A stretch of DNA of 64,000 nt from JACKNG01 sp040220855 (GTDB lineage: Bacteria > Pseudomonadota > Gammaproteobacteria > Ga0077536): NCBI GenBank assembly GCA_040220855.1, contig JAVJVZ010000029.1:1-64000 (forward strand). The letters run 5' to 3'. Within the stretch, counting starts at the first letter, position 1, and each line of letters starts with the position of its first letter. Of this stretch, positions 51,619-60,431 are shown one piece after another. Under the pieces are notes generated by a model that saw only the letters and a list, made by a program, of their open reading frames with translations, did no database searches and had not been told where the DNA came from. The position numbers were made by a program, and so were the translations under genes.

Positions 51619-52857
51619 ATGTCGGCGGGTGGCAAGCAACGAATCGTGGTCGTCGGCGGCGGTACCGGCGGTATGTCGGTGGTCTCCGCGCTGAACCAGT
51701 GGCCGGGGCGCGAGAATCTCGCAATCACGCTGGTCGAGCCGTCCGACTACCATTATTACCAGCCGCAGTGGACGCTGGTCGGCGGTGGCCTGTTTCCGCG
51801 CGAAGTGACGCGCCGGCCGATGAGCGACCTGGTGCCGCCTGCAGTCGACTGGATCAAGCAGGCGGTGGCCGAGTTCGCGCCCGAGCAGAGCGAAGTCGTC
51901 ACCGCGGACGGCACGCGTATCGGCTACGACTATCTCGTCGTCGCGGCAGGGCTCAAGCTCGATTGGGACAAGATCGAAGGCCTGCCGGGCAACCTCGGCA
52001 AGCACGGGATCTGCAGCAACTACAGCTACGACTCGGTCGAGTCGACGTGGGCGAACATCCGCGCGCTCAAGCAGGGCAAGGCGCTGTTCACCTTCCCGCC
52101 GCCGCCCATCAAGTGCGCCGGTGCGCCACAGAAAATCATGTACCTGGCCGAGGATTACTTCCGTCGCCAGGGCGTGCGCGGCAACATCGAGGTCGGCTAC
52201 CGCTGCGCGGGCGACGTCATCTTCGCGGTGAAGAAGTACGCCGATGCCCTCAACGGCGTGTGTGCCAGCCGTGACATCGACACCCGTTTCGCCTGCAGGC
52301 TCGCCGCGGTAGACGCCGCGGCGCAGGAAGCGACGTTCGAGAACCCCAAGACCGGCGAACGCACGACCGAGCACTTCGACATGCTCCACGTGACCCCGCC
52401 GATGAGCGCACCGAGCTTCGTCGCCGCGAGCCCGCTCGCCAACGAGGCCGGCTTCGTCGACGTCGACAAGGGCACCACGCAGCACGTGCGCTACCCCAAC
52501 GTTTTCAGCCTGGGCGACGCCAGCAGCCTGCCGACCTCCAAGACCGCCGCCGCGGTGCGAGCGCAGCTGCCGGTGCTGGTGATGAACCTCGCCTCGCAGA
52601 TGGAGGGCCGCCGCCTGACCGCCACCTACGACGGCTACAGCTCGTGCCCGCTGGTGACCGGCTACGGCAAGCTCATCCTCGCCGAGTTCGACTACGAGCT
52701 GAATCCCAAGGAGACCTTCCCGTTCGACCAGTCGAAGGAACGTCTCAGCATGTACCTGCTGAAAAAGCACGTATTGCCGGTGATCTACTGGCGCGGGCTC
52801 ATCGAGGGCAAGCAATGGCCCTGGCTGATGCCCGAGTCCCATCTCAAGGCGTTCTGA
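51619..52857 (+). CDS. sqr: Sulfide:quinone oxidoreductase, type II
   Basis: Membrane-associated flavoprotein of 412 residues that oxidises sulfide and reduces quinone, forming polysulfide or a persulfide. The FAD motif is IVVVGGGTGGMSVVSALNQW. Redox Cys residues are in FPPPPIKCAGAPQKIMYLAE and YSSCPLVTGYGKLILAEFDY, the arrangement of the type II (mitochondrial-like) SQR group. The second FAD motif is FSLGDASSLPTSKTAAAVRA. GGAGGG precedes the ATG at 51619. Placement with TSUP and YeeE-type proteins supports sulfide detoxification. Confidence 0.93.
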   Translation: MSAGGKQRIVVVGGGTGGMSVVSALNQWPGRENLAITLVEPSDYHYYQPQWTLVGGGLFPREVTRRPMSDLVPPAVDWIKQAVAEFAPEQSEVVTADGTRIGYDYLVVAAGLKLDWDKIEGLPGNLGKHGICSNYSYDSVESTWANIRALKQGKALFTFPPPPIKCAGAPQKIMYLAEDYFRRQGVRGNIEVGYRCAGDVIFAVKKYADALNGVCASRDIDTRFACRLAAVDAAAQEATFENPKTGERTTEHFDMLHVTPPMSAPSFVAASPLANEAGFVDVDKGTTQHVRYPNVFSLGDASSLPTSKTAAAVRAQLPVLVMNLASQMEGRRLTATYDGYSSCPLVTGYGKLILAEFDYELNPKETFPFDQSKERLSMYLLKKHVLPVIYWRGLIEGKQWPWLMPESHLKAF

Positions 52858-52884
52858 GCGCCGTCAGCCCGAGGTAGTCCCCCC

Positions 52885-53319
52885 ATGCCCGAACCTGGAT
52901 CCATTCCTGCCGCCCTCGCCGGCGGCGCGTTGATCGGTATCGCCGCGGTCGCCATGCTCGCGCTGACCGGTCGTGTCCTCGGCGTCAGCGGTATCGCTGC
53001 CGGCCTCATCGCGCCGCGCTCGAGCGATCGCGGTGCGCGTGCATTGTTCCTCGCCGGCATGCTGACCGGCGGTGTGCTGGTTGGACGTTTGCTCCCGCAG
53101 GCACTGCCGGGGGCAATTACCTCGAGCACCCTGTGGCTGGTGGTCGCCGGGCTGCTGGTCGGCTTCGGCACGCGCCTCGGCGGCGGCTGCACCAGCGGCC
53201 ACGGCGTGTGCGGCATCTCGCGCCTGTCGCCGCGTTCGATCACGGCGACGCTGGTCTTCATGGCGGTCGCCATGGTCACCGTCTTCGTCACCCGTCACGT
53301 CATCGGAGGCATTCCATGA
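52885..53319 (+). CDS. YeeE/YedE family sulfur transporter, first half
   Basis: Membrane protein of 144 residues, four helices. The signature is GGGCTSGHGVCGISRLS with two Cys, which in YeeE-type thiosulfate transporters relay the sulfur compound. Here the family is split into two genes, as in PmpA/PmpB. The stop overlaps the next ATG (ATGA). Confidence 0.9.
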   Translation: MPEPGSIPAALAGGALIGIAAVAMLALTGRVLGVSGIAAGLIAPRSSDRGARALFLAGMLTGGVLVGRLLPQALPGAITSSTLWLVVAGLLVGFGTRLGGGCTSGHGVCGISRLSPRSITATLVFMAVAMVTVFVTRHVIGGIP

Positions 53320-53753
53320 GAGGCCTGAGCTTCTTTCTCGTCGGCCTGCTGTTCGCCGTGGGCCTCGGCATTTCCGGCATGACGCAGCCGACCAAGGTGA
53401 TCGGCTTCCTCGACGTCGCCGGCAGCTGGGATCCCGCACTCATGTTCGTTATGGGCGGCGCAGTCGTGATCGGCTTTTTCGGTTACCGCTTCGTCCTGCG
53501 CCGGCCAGCACCCTTCTTCGCCCCCGCCTTCGACCTGCCGACGCGGCGCGACATCGATGCCCGCTTGTTCGGGGGCGCCGCGCTGTTCGGTGCCGGCTGG
53601 GGCTTGGCCGGCTTCTGTCCCGGCCCGGCGCTGGTCGCCCTGGCGAGCGGCTCGAGCGACGTCGTCACCTTCGTCGTCGCGATGTTCGTCGGCTTCCTCG
53701 CGCAGGACCTGGTGGCGCGCCCCGCCGCGCCGGGTACACCGGCGCGCGCCTGA
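53316..53753 (+). CDS. YeeE/YedE family sulfur transporter, second half
   Basis: Membrane protein of 145 residues. It begins LVGLLFAVGLGISGMTQPTK and has the second Cys motif in GAGWGLAGFCPGPALVALAS. Coupled by overlap to the first half, it should form one transporter with it, moving a sulfur compound such as thiosulfate or persulfide. It is the last gene of the sulfur run. Confidence 0.9.
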   Translation: MRGLSFFLVGLLFAVGLGISGMTQPTKVIGFLDVAGSWDPALMFVMGGAVVIGFFGYRFVLRRPAPFFAPAFDLPTRRDIDARLFGGAALFGAGWGLAGFCPGPALVALASGSSDVVTFVVAMFVGFLAQDLVARPAAPGTPARA

Positions 53754-53816
53754 GTCGCCCGCTGGTTGCCGGGCACGCCTGCCCGCGTGCCCTGGCCACC
53801 GCACGCTGAACCGGAA

Positions 53817-54767
53817 CTAGAACGGTTCGAGCGGCCCGCGCGGCACGATGCCGGTCGGGTTGATGGTCGTGTGCGAGCCGTAATAGTGGTTCTTGATGTG
53901 CCGGAGATCGACCGTGTCGGCGATGCCGGGCATTTCGAGGAGGCGCCGTACCAGTGCATGCAGGTGCGGGTAGTCGCGGATTTGCGCCAGGTTGCACTTG
54001 AAATGCCCATGGTAGACGGCATCGAAGCGTACCAGCGTCGTGAACAGGCGCCAGTCTGCCTCGGTAAGGCGATCGCCGACCAGATAGTCGTGACCGTCCA
54101 GGCGCTGCTCGAGCCAGTCCAGGGTGTCGAACAGCGCCGTCACGGCTTCGTCGTAGGCCGTCTGGGTGGTGGCGAAGCCGGCCCGGTAGACGCCGTTGTT
54201 GACGTCGCGGTAGACGCGGTCGTTGACCTCGTCGATATCGGCACGGAGCGCTTGCGGGTAGTAGTCGCCCGCTGTCGCGCCGAGGCCATCGAAGGCACTG
54301 TTGAACATGCGGATGATCTCCGACGATTCGTTGGAGACGATGGTGCCCCGTTCACGATCCCATAGCACCGGTACGGTGACGCGCCCGCTGTAGGCGGGAT
54401 CGGCTGCCGTATAGACCTGGTGCAGGTAGTCGGCGCGGTGAATCGGATCGGGTATCACGCCTTCGCCGGGCGCGAAGGTCCAGCCCTTCGCCCCCATGTG
54501 CCAGTGCACCACCGACAGCGGGATCATGTCCTCGAGGCCCTTCAGACGCCGGAATATGAGCGTGCGATGCGCCCATGGGCAGGCCAGGCTGACATAGAGG
54601 TGATAGCGTCCGGGCGCCGCAGCATAGCCGCCCTCGCCTGACGGCCCTGGCGTTCCGTCCGGCGTAATCCAGTTACGGAAGCGCGCCGCCGAGCGCTCGA
54701 AGCGTCCGCCGGTGCTCTTGGTGTCGTACCACTCGTCGTGCCACCGGCCATCGACCAGGAGTCCCAT
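53817..54767 (-). CDS. Glutathionyl-hydroquinone reductase (Xi-class GST)
   Basis: Removes glutathione from glutathionyl-hydroquinones (316 residues). The active Cys is in LYVSLACPWAHRTLIFRRLK, and the family marks are GWTFAPGEGVIPD, VPVLWDRERGTIVSNESSEI and NGVYRAGFATTQTAYDEAV. HIKNHYYGSHTTINPTGIVP is the C-terminal signature. GGAG lies eight bases before the ATG at 54767. It starts 25 bases after prpD, so it may be read from the prp operon, an unusual partner that may point to aromatic or quinone stress. Confidence 0.93.
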   Translation of the reverse strand: MGLLVDGRWHDEWYDTKSTGGRFERSAARFRNWITPDGTPGPSGEGGYAAAPGRYHLYVSLACPWAHRTLIFRRLKGLEDMIPLSVVHWHMGAKGWTFAPGEGVIPDPIHRADYLHQVYTAADPAYSGRVTVPVLWDRERGTIVSNESSEIIRMFNSAFDGLGATAGDYYPQALRADIDEVNDRVYRDVNNGVYRAGFATTQTAYDEAVTALFDTLDWLEQRLDGHDYLVGDRLTEADWRLFTTLVRFDAVYHGHFKCNLAQIRDYPHLHALVRRLLEMPGIADTVDLRHIKNHYYGSHTTINPTGIVPRGPLEPF

Positions 54768-54792
54768 AGGCAATTCTCCGGCGCCGCGCGCC

Positions 54793-56244
54793 TCAATTGA
54801 TGACGAACAGGTCCATGAAAGCATCGACCGGCGTCGCCTCGAGACGGGCCTGGTCGGAACAGAGGTCGCGGATGCGTGCCACGCGGGCAGCGGGAAAGCG
54901 CGTGCGCAGGTTGGCGACGAACTTCTCTTCGAGCAGCGGGATGCCCTCGGCGCGGCGCCGGCGGTGGCCGAGCGGGTACTCGACGGCAATCTTGTCGGTG
55001 TGGCTGCCGTCGGCGAAGAAGACCTGCAAGGCGTTCGCGATCGAGCGTTTCTCCGGGTCGTGGTAGTCGCGCGAGTAGCGTGCGTCCTCGACCACGGTCA
55101 TTTTCTCCCGCAGGGCGTCGATGCGTGGATCGGCGGCATGGAAAGCGTCTTCGTAGTGTTCCGCGGTAAGTTCGCCGTAGAGCATCGCGACGGCGATGAT
55201 GTACTGCAGACAGTGGTCACGGTCGGCCGGATTGGCGAGCGGGCCCTCCTTGGCGATGATACGGATGGCCGACTCGTGGGTCGTCACCTCGATGCGTTCG
55301 ATGGCGTCGATACGCTCGCGCACCTGCGGGTACGCCCGCACGGCGGCCTCGGCCGCAGTCTGTCCGTGGAACTCGGCCGGAAAGGCAATCTTGAACAGGA
55401 TGTTCTCCATCACGTAGCTGCCGTAGGGGCGCTGGAAGGCGAAACGGCGACCACCGAAGAGGACATCGTAGAAGCCCCAGGTCGGTGCCGACAGGGCACC
55501 GGGGATGCCCATTTCTCCAGCCAGGGTGATCAACGCGAGTTGCACCGCGCGCGCAGTGGCGTCGCCCGCCGCCCACGATTTGCGTGAGCCCGCGTTGGGT
55601 GCCTGGCGGTAGGTTCTCAACGCGCCGCCATCGGCGAACGCCTGTGACACGGCGTCGACGATCTGCGCGCGCGTACCACCGAGCAACTGGGTCGCCACGG
55701 CAGTCGAGGCGACGCGCACCAGCAGCACGTGATCGAGGCCGACGCGGTTGAAGCTGTTCTCGAGGGCCAGTACACCCTGGATCTCGTGCGCCTTGATCAT
55801 GGCGGTCAGCACGTCGCGCATGACCAGCGGCGCACCACCGCGCGCCACCGCGCGGCGACTGAGGTAATCGGTACACGCCAGGATGGCGCCGAGGTTGTCC
55901 GAGGGGTGGCCCCACTCGGCGGCGAGCCAGGTGTCGTTGTAATCGAGCCAGCGCACCGTGCAGCCGATGTCCCACGCGGCCTTGACCGGGTCGAGCACGT
56001 GCGAAGTGCCGGGTATCCGAGCGCCGTGTGGCACCGTGGTGCCGGCAACCGTCGGGCCGAGCAGCTTGGTGCACTCGGGGTAGCGCAGCGCGAGCAGCCC
56101 GCAGCCGAGCGTGTCCAGCAGGCAGTGGCGTGCGGTCAGGTACGCTTCCGCGCCCTCGACGACGTGGTCGACAACGTAATCGGCGATCGCGACCAGTTCC
56201 CGGTCCGGGGGCGGTCGTTCACCGCTTGCGGGGGCATCGCTCAT
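54793..56244 (-). CDS. prpD: 2-methylcitrate dehydratase PrpD
   Basis: Dehydrates 2-methylcitrate to methylaconitate in propionate breakdown (483 residues). Matching parts: DTLGCGLLALRYPECTKLLG, VRWLDYNDTWLAAEWGHPSD, VLALENSFNRVGLDHVLLVR and SRKSWAAGDATARAVQLALI. Length is normal for PrpD. Third gene of the prp operon, 84 bases after prpC. Confidence 0.95.
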   Translation of the reverse strand: MSDAPASGERPPPDRELVAIADYVVDHVVEGAEAYLTARHCLLDTLGCGLLALRYPECTKLLGPTVAGTTVPHGARIPGTSHVLDPVKAAWDIGCTVRWLDYNDTWLAAEWGHPSDNLGAILACTDYLSRRAVARGGAPLVMRDVLTAMIKAHEIQGVLALENSFNRVGLDHVLLVRVASTAVATQLLGGTRAQIVDAVSQAFADGGALRTYRQAPNAGSRKSWAAGDATARAVQLALITLAGEMGIPGALSAPTWGFYDVLFGGRRFAFQRPYGSYVMENILFKIAFPAEFHGQTAAEAAVRAYPQVRERIDAIERIEVTTHESAIRIIAKEGPLANPADRDHCLQYIIAVAMLYGELTAEHYEDAFHAADPRIDALREKMTVVEDARYSRDYHDPEKRSIANALQVFFADGSHTDKIAVEYPLGHRRRRAEGIPLLEEKFVANLRTRFPAARVARIRDLCSDQARLEATPVDAFMDLFVIN

Positions 56245-56328
56245 GGAGCCAGCCTACCATGCCGCTCACGCGGCGGGGCCAGCAGCGGCTTTGGCGGACG
56301 CCGCGGGCGCGGCGTCCGCCGGGCGTCC

Positions 56329-57456
56329 TCAGGGACGCTGGTCGATGTCCAGCCACTCGGCCGACTCGGGGCCGGTGTAATCGGCGCTCGGACGGATGAT
56401 GCGGTTGTTCGAGCGTTGCTCAATGACGTGCGCGGCCCAGCCGCTGACGCGCGAGCAGACGAAGATCGGCGTGAACAGCTTGGTCGGGATACCCATGAAG
56501 TGGTATGCCGAGGCGTGGAAGAAATCCGCGTTCGGGAACAGCTTCTTCTCCCGCCACATGACTTCCTCGACGCGCACGGAGACCGGGTACAGGACCTTGT
56601 CGCCGACCTCCTCGGCGAGGCGCTCGGACCACTTCTTGATGATCGGGTTGCGCGGGTCGAACTCGCGGTAGATGGCGTGGCCGAAGCCCATCACCTTGGC
56701 CTTGGCGGCAAGCAGCTTCATCAGCTCGGCCTCGGCCTCGTCCGGCGAGCCCCACTGCTCGATCATGTCCATGGCCGCCTCGTTGGCACCGCCGTGCAGC
56801 GGGCCGCGCAGTGAACCGATGGCACCGGTCACCGCGGAGTGGATGTCCGACAGCGTCGAGGCACATACGCGGGCGGTGAAGGTGGAGGCGTTGAACTCGT
56901 GTTCGGCGTAGAGGATCAGCGAGACGTTCATGACCTGCGCGTGCAGTTCACTCGGCGCCTTGCCATGCAGGCAGTGCAGGAAGTGCGCGCCGATGGAATC
57001 GTCGTCGGTCTCGACGTCGATGCGTACGCCATCGTGGCTGTAGCGGTACCAGTAATTGATGATCGACGGGAACACCGCGAGCATGCGATCGATCTTGTCG
57101 TGCTGCTCGGAGAAATCCGCTTCCGTCTCGAGATTGCCGAGGAACGAGCAGCCGGTACGCATGACGTCCATCGGGTGCGCCGTCTTCGGGATCAGCTCGA
57201 GCGCCTGGCGCAGCGGTTCGGGCAGTCCGCGCATGCCCTTCAGGCGCGTGACGTAGGCGTCGAGCTCCTTGCGGTTCGGCAGCTTGCCGTAGAGCAGCAG
57301 GTAGGCGACTTCCTCGAAGGAGGCCTTCTCGGCCAGCTCCTCGATTCCGAAGCCGCGATAGGTCAGGCCGGCGCCACTCTTGCCGACCGTGCACAGGGCG
57401 GTCTCACCCGCGCTCTGGCCACGCAGGCCGGCGCCACCGAGTTTCTTCTCTGTCAT
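56329..57456 (-). CDS. prpC: 2-methylcitrate synthase PrpC
   Basis: Condenses propionyl-CoA with oxaloacetate (375 residues). Citrate-synthase-family active-site residues are in HPMDVMRTG, LHGGANEAAMDMIEQW and GFGHAIYREFDPRN. NASTFTARVCASTLSDIHSA is a PrpC/citrate synthase landmark. GGAGAG precedes the ATG at 57456; the frame is longer but the extra part is not family-like. Confidence 0.95.
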   Translation of the reverse strand: MTEKKLGGAGLRGQSAGETALCTVGKSGAGLTYRGFGIEELAEKASFEEVAYLLLYGKLPNRKELDAYVTRLKGMRGLPEPLRQALELIPKTAHPMDVMRTGCSFLGNLETEADFSEQHDKIDRMLAVFPSIINYWYRYSHDGVRIDVETDDDSIGAHFLHCLHGKAPSELHAQVMNVSLILYAEHEFNASTFTARVCASTLSDIHSAVTGAIGSLRGPLHGGANEAAMDMIEQWGSPDEAEAELMKLLAAKAKVMGFGHAIYREFDPRNPIIKKWSERLAEEVGDKVLYPVSVRVEEVMWREKKLFPNADFFHASAYHFMGIPTKLFTPIFVCSRVSGWAAHVIEQRSNNRIIRPSADYTGPESAEWLDIDQRP

Positions 57457-57481
57457 CGTTCTCTCCGTCAGGCTGTGGGAC

Positions 57482-58354
57482 TCATTGTCCGGCGAACAAC
57501 TCGTCGAGCTTGCGCTCGAAGTCGTGATAATTGAGGTAGTCGTAGAGCTCCATGCGGGTCTGCATGGTATCGACCACGTTGCGCTGTGTGCCATCGGCGA
57601 GCAGCGCCTTGAAAACAATCTCTGCGGCACGGTTCATCGCGCGAACGGCGGTTAGCGGGTACAGCGCCATCGACACGCCGACGCTCTTCAGTTCGTCGAG
57701 CGTGAACAGCGGCGTCTGGCCGAACTCGGTCAGGTTGGCGAGCACCGGCACGTCGCACTTGCCGCAAAACTCGCGATACTGCGCGAGTTCGGTCATCGCC
57801 TCGGGGAAGACCATGTCGGCACCGGCCTCGACGCAGGCGGCGACGCGATCGAGCGCCGAGTTCATGCCTTCGACGGCGAGTGCGTCGGTACGTGCCATGA
57901 TCACGAAACCGGGATCGACGCGGGCATCCGCGGCGGCCTTGATGCGATCGACCATCTCCTGCTGGTCGACGATGGCCTTGTTGGGGCGATGACCGCAGCG
58001 CTTCTGTGCCACCTGGTCCTCGATGTGCACGCCGGCGGCGCCGGCCCGGATCATTTCCTTGATCGTGCGCGCGATGTTGAACGCCCCGCCCCAGCCGGTA
58101 TCGGCATCGACCAGCAGCGGCAGCGAGCTCGCCGCGGTGATGCGGCGCACGTCTTCGAGCACGTCATTGAGAGAGGTGATGCCGAGATCCGGCAGGCCGT
58201 AGGAATTGTTGGCGCAGGCGCCGCCGGAAATGTAGATGGCACGGTGGCCGATGCGCTCGGCCATCATTGCACAGTACGGGTTGACGGTGCCGACGACCTG
58301 CAACGGCGCGTGCTGCGCCACCGCGTCGCGGAATTTCTGTCCGGCTGATTGCAT
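57482..58354 (-). CDS. prpB: 2-methylisocitrate lyase PrpB
   Basis: Cleaves 2-methylisocitrate to pyruvate and succinate (290 residues). The catalytic Cys lies in EDQVAQKRCGHRPNKAIVD. LLVDADTGWGGAFNIARTIK and IYISGGACANNSYGLPDLG fit the phosphoenolpyruvate-mutase/isocitrate-lyase barrel. Start at 58354 has GAGGA upstream. It follows the GntR gene by 25 bases. Confidence 0.95.
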   Translation of the reverse strand: MQSAGQKFRDAVAQHAPLQVVGTVNPYCAMMAERIGHRAIYISGGACANNSYGLPDLGITSLNDVLEDVRRITAASSLPLLVDADTGWGGAFNIARTIKEMIRAGAAGVHIEDQVAQKRCGHRPNKAIVDQQEMVDRIKAAADARVDPGFVIMARTDALAVEGMNSALDRVAACVEAGADMVFPEAMTELAQYREFCGKCDVPVLANLTEFGQTPLFTLDELKSVGVSMALYPLTAVRAMNRAAEIVFKALLADGTQRNVVDTMQTRMELYDYLNYHDFERKLDELFAGQ

Positions 58355-58379
58355 GGTTCGGGGTCCTCGCGGATGGGGA

Positions 58380-59060
58380 TCAGTGATTGGGGACGTCGTC
58401 ATCGGGGCTGGCGAGCTGCTCGGCAAGGCTGTGGCGCGCACCGGCGATGTGGCGGCGCATGAGCAGTTCGGCGAGTTCGCCGTCGCGATCGGCGAGCGCG
58501 TCGACGATGCGCCGGTGCTCGGTCAGCGCACGATGCGGGCGGTGCGCGCGCTGGCTCGCCTGGACGCGGTACATGCGTACCGGGTGATAGAGATCGCCGA
58601 GCAGCATCTGCGTCAGCTTGCGGTTGCGTGCGGCCTGGATGATGCGATAGTGGAAGTCGAAATCGCCTTCCTGCTGCCGATAGGCCTGGCCGTCGCTCGC
58701 CGCGATGTCCTGTTCGTGTGCGTCGAGCAGCGCATGGAGTTCGGCCACCGCGGCATCGCTGATGGCGTCGGCCGCGAGCCGTGCCGCCATGCCCTCGAGG
58801 GCCTCGCGGACATGATAGATCTCGAGCAGTTCGGCGAGCGAATGACGGACCACGCGTGCCCCCGCGTGGGGGACGTGGTGCACCAGGCCGAGTCCTTCGA
58901 GGCGGCGGATGGCCTCGCGCAGCGGACCACGGCTGATGCCGTATTCGCGGGCGAGCACGGGCTCGTTGAGCTTCGCGCCCTGTGCGAGCCGACCCGACAC
59001 GATGGCCTCCTTCATCTCTTCGCAGATGCGATCGGCGAGGGTCGGTTGGGATGCTGCCAT
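58380..59060 (-). CDS. GntR family (FCD) regulator of the prp operon
   Basis: Repressor of 226 residues. The winged helix is at residues 8-70 (LNEPVLAREYGISRGPLREA then IRRLEGLGLV) and an all-helical FCD ligand domain follows, with FHYRIIQAARNRKL. It is the first gene of the prp cluster, read together with prpB, and probably responds to a methylcitrate-cycle intermediate. Two matching palindromes lie upstream, suggesting autoregulation. This replaces the sigma-54 PrpR of enterics. Confidence 0.92.
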   Translation of the reverse strand: MAASQPTLADRICEEMKEAIVSGRLAQGAKLNEPVLAREYGISRGPLREAIRRLEGLGLVHHVPHAGARVVRHSLAELLEIYHVREALEGMAARLAADAISDAAVAELHALLDAHEQDIAASDGQAYRQQEGDFDFHYRIIQAARNRKLTQMLLGDLYHPVRMYRVQASQRAHRPHRALTEHRRIVDALADRDGELAELLMRRHIAGARHSLAEQLASPDDDVPNH

Positions 59061-59081
59061 GGGTGAGCGCGGCGAGTCTTG

Positions 59082-59091
59082 TTGTCGACAA
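59082..59091. promoter_or_regulatory. GntR-type operator, proximal
   Basis: TTGTCGACAA, a perfect palindrome 22 bases upstream of the GntR start. Together with the second site (59144-59157) it shares TTGTC and ACAA half-sites, typical of FCD-type GntR repressors. Confidence 0.65.
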
Positions 59092-59143
59092 TCTGCCGCG
59101 CGACCGGGCGCCAGCAGGAGAAAAGCGCCGGCATTCTCTGCCT

Positions 59144-59157
59144 ATTGTCTACACAAT
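59144..59157. promoter_or_regulatory. GntR-type operator, distal
   Basis: ATTGT-CTAC-ACAAT, inverted half-sites with a four-base centre, 84 bases upstream of the GntR start. TTGTCTACA resembles known FCD-type operators. Confidence 0.65.
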
Positions 59158-59180
59158 GCAAGCCGCGGGCGTCCGGCTCC

Positions 59181-59975
59181 TCAGCCGGCGGATGTCTTGC
59201 CGAGCAGGCGCGCGAAATTCTCGCTGGTCGCGCGCGCGAGCGTGGCGAACTCCTCTTCGCGCAGTGCCGCGACGTATTCCGCGGTATGACGCACGTAGGC
59301 CGGCTCGTTCTGCTTGCCGCGGCGCGGCACCGGGGCCAGCCACGGCGCATCGGTCTCGACCAGCAGGCGCTCCCGCGGCACACGTCGCGCGACCTCCTTC
59401 AGGGCGGTCGCGTTGCGGAAGGTGACGATACCGGAGAGCGAGATGTAGAAGCCGAGATCGAGCGCCTGCTCGGCCACCTCCCACGACTCCACGAAGCAGT
59501 GCATCACCCCGCCCGCCTCGTCCGCGTGCTCCTCGCGCATGATGGCGAGCAGGTCGGGTGCCGCCTCGCGGCAATGGATGACGAGCGGCTTGCCGCATGC
59601 GCGCGCGGCGCGGATGTGCGTGCGGAAGCGGGCCCGCTGCCAGTCGAGATTGCCCTCGCTGCGGAAGTAGTCGAGCCCGGTTTCGCCAATGGCGACGACG
59701 TTCGCGTCGGCGGCGAGTTCGAGCAGCGTGTCGACGTCCGGTTCACGGACGGCGCCCTCGGTATTGGGGTGCACGCCGACGGTCGCCGAGACATCGGCAT
59801 AACGCGCGGCGGCCGCGGCGACACCCGGCCAGCTCTCGAGGTCGACCGATACGCACAGCATGTGTGCGACGCCCGCCTCGCGCGCCCGCGCGACCACCGC
59901 ATCCGTGCCCTGGGGATCTTCGATCAGCGGCAGGTGGCAGTGTGAATCGACGAGCGTGACGGCAGCTTCGTTCAT
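59181..59975 (-). CDS. tatD: TatD family metal-dependent deoxyribonuclease
   Basis: TIM-barrel metal hydrolase of 264 residues, 3'-5' exonuclease by family. Metal ligands are in VDSHCHLPL, GETGLDYF, PLVIHCREA and MHCF, with Asp in LLVETDAPWLAPVP. The ATG at 59975 gives MNEAAVTLVDSHCHL; the longer frame is not family-like. It closes the core gene run and lies 99 bases after pilZ. Confidence 0.93.
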   Translation of the reverse strand: MNEAAVTLVDSHCHLPLIEDPQGTDAVVARAREAGVAHMLCVSVDLESWPGVAAAAARYADVSATVGVHPNTEGAVREPDVDTLLELAADANVVAIGETGLDYFRSEGNLDWQRARFRTHIRAARACGKPLVIHCREAAPDLLAIMREEHADEAGGVMHCFVESWEVAEQALDLGFYISLSGIVTFRNATALKEVARRVPRERLLVETDAPWLAPVPRRGKQNEPAYVRHTAEYVAALREEEFATLARATSENFARLLGKTSAG

Positions 59976-60074
59976 GACGGGACGACGGATCCGGGAATAG
60001 CGGGCATGTTGGTGCGCGCCAGCGGCGGGCGGCGCTGAAGCCGGCACGGGTATGGACCCGCGCCAGGTGTCCGC

Positions 60075-60431
60075 CTACATGGTGTGGGTCTGGCGATCGG
60101 ACTTCAAGGCGCCGGCGAGCTGGCTCTCGATCTTGTTGCGCGTGGCGCCGTTGTCGAGTTCGCTGAACTGCACACCGATGCCGGCGGTCCGGTTGCCCTG
60201 GGCGCCGCGCGGCGTGATCCACACCACGCGGCCGGCCACCGGGAGCTTCTCGGTGCTGTCGGTCAGCGTCAGCAGCATGAACACCTCGTCGCCGATCTTG
60301 TAGGCCTTGTTGGTGGGAATGAACAGGCCACCATTCTTGATGAACGGCATGTAGGCGGCATAGAGCGAACTCTTGTCGCGAATGGTCAGCGACAGGATGC
60401 CCTGCCGGGGGTTCTTGCCTGCTGCGCTCAT
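60075..60431 (-). CDS. pilZ: PilZ-domain protein
   Basis: A 118-residue type IV pilus PilZ protein, as usually found between holB and tatD in gammaproteobacteria. It has LSLTIRDKSSLYAAYMPFIK, GGLFIPTNKAYKIGDEVFML and RVVWITPRGAQGNRTAGIGV. The RxxxR part of c-di-GMP-binding PilZ domains is absent, as in other PilZ proteins of this position, so it probably works by protein contacts. It overlaps holB by four bases (ATGA). Confidence 0.92.
   Translation of the reverse strand: MSAAGKNPRQGILSLTIRDKSSLYAAYMPFIKNGGLFIPTNKAYKIGDEVFMLLTLTDSTEKLPVAGRVVWITPRGAQGNRTAGIGVQFSELDNGATRNKIESQLAGALKSDRQTHTM

Noticed and set aside
48688..53753. A complete Sox thiosulfate-oxidising system
   Set aside because: Only soxC and a short soxD-like gene are present; SoxX, Y, Z, A and B are missing from the window.
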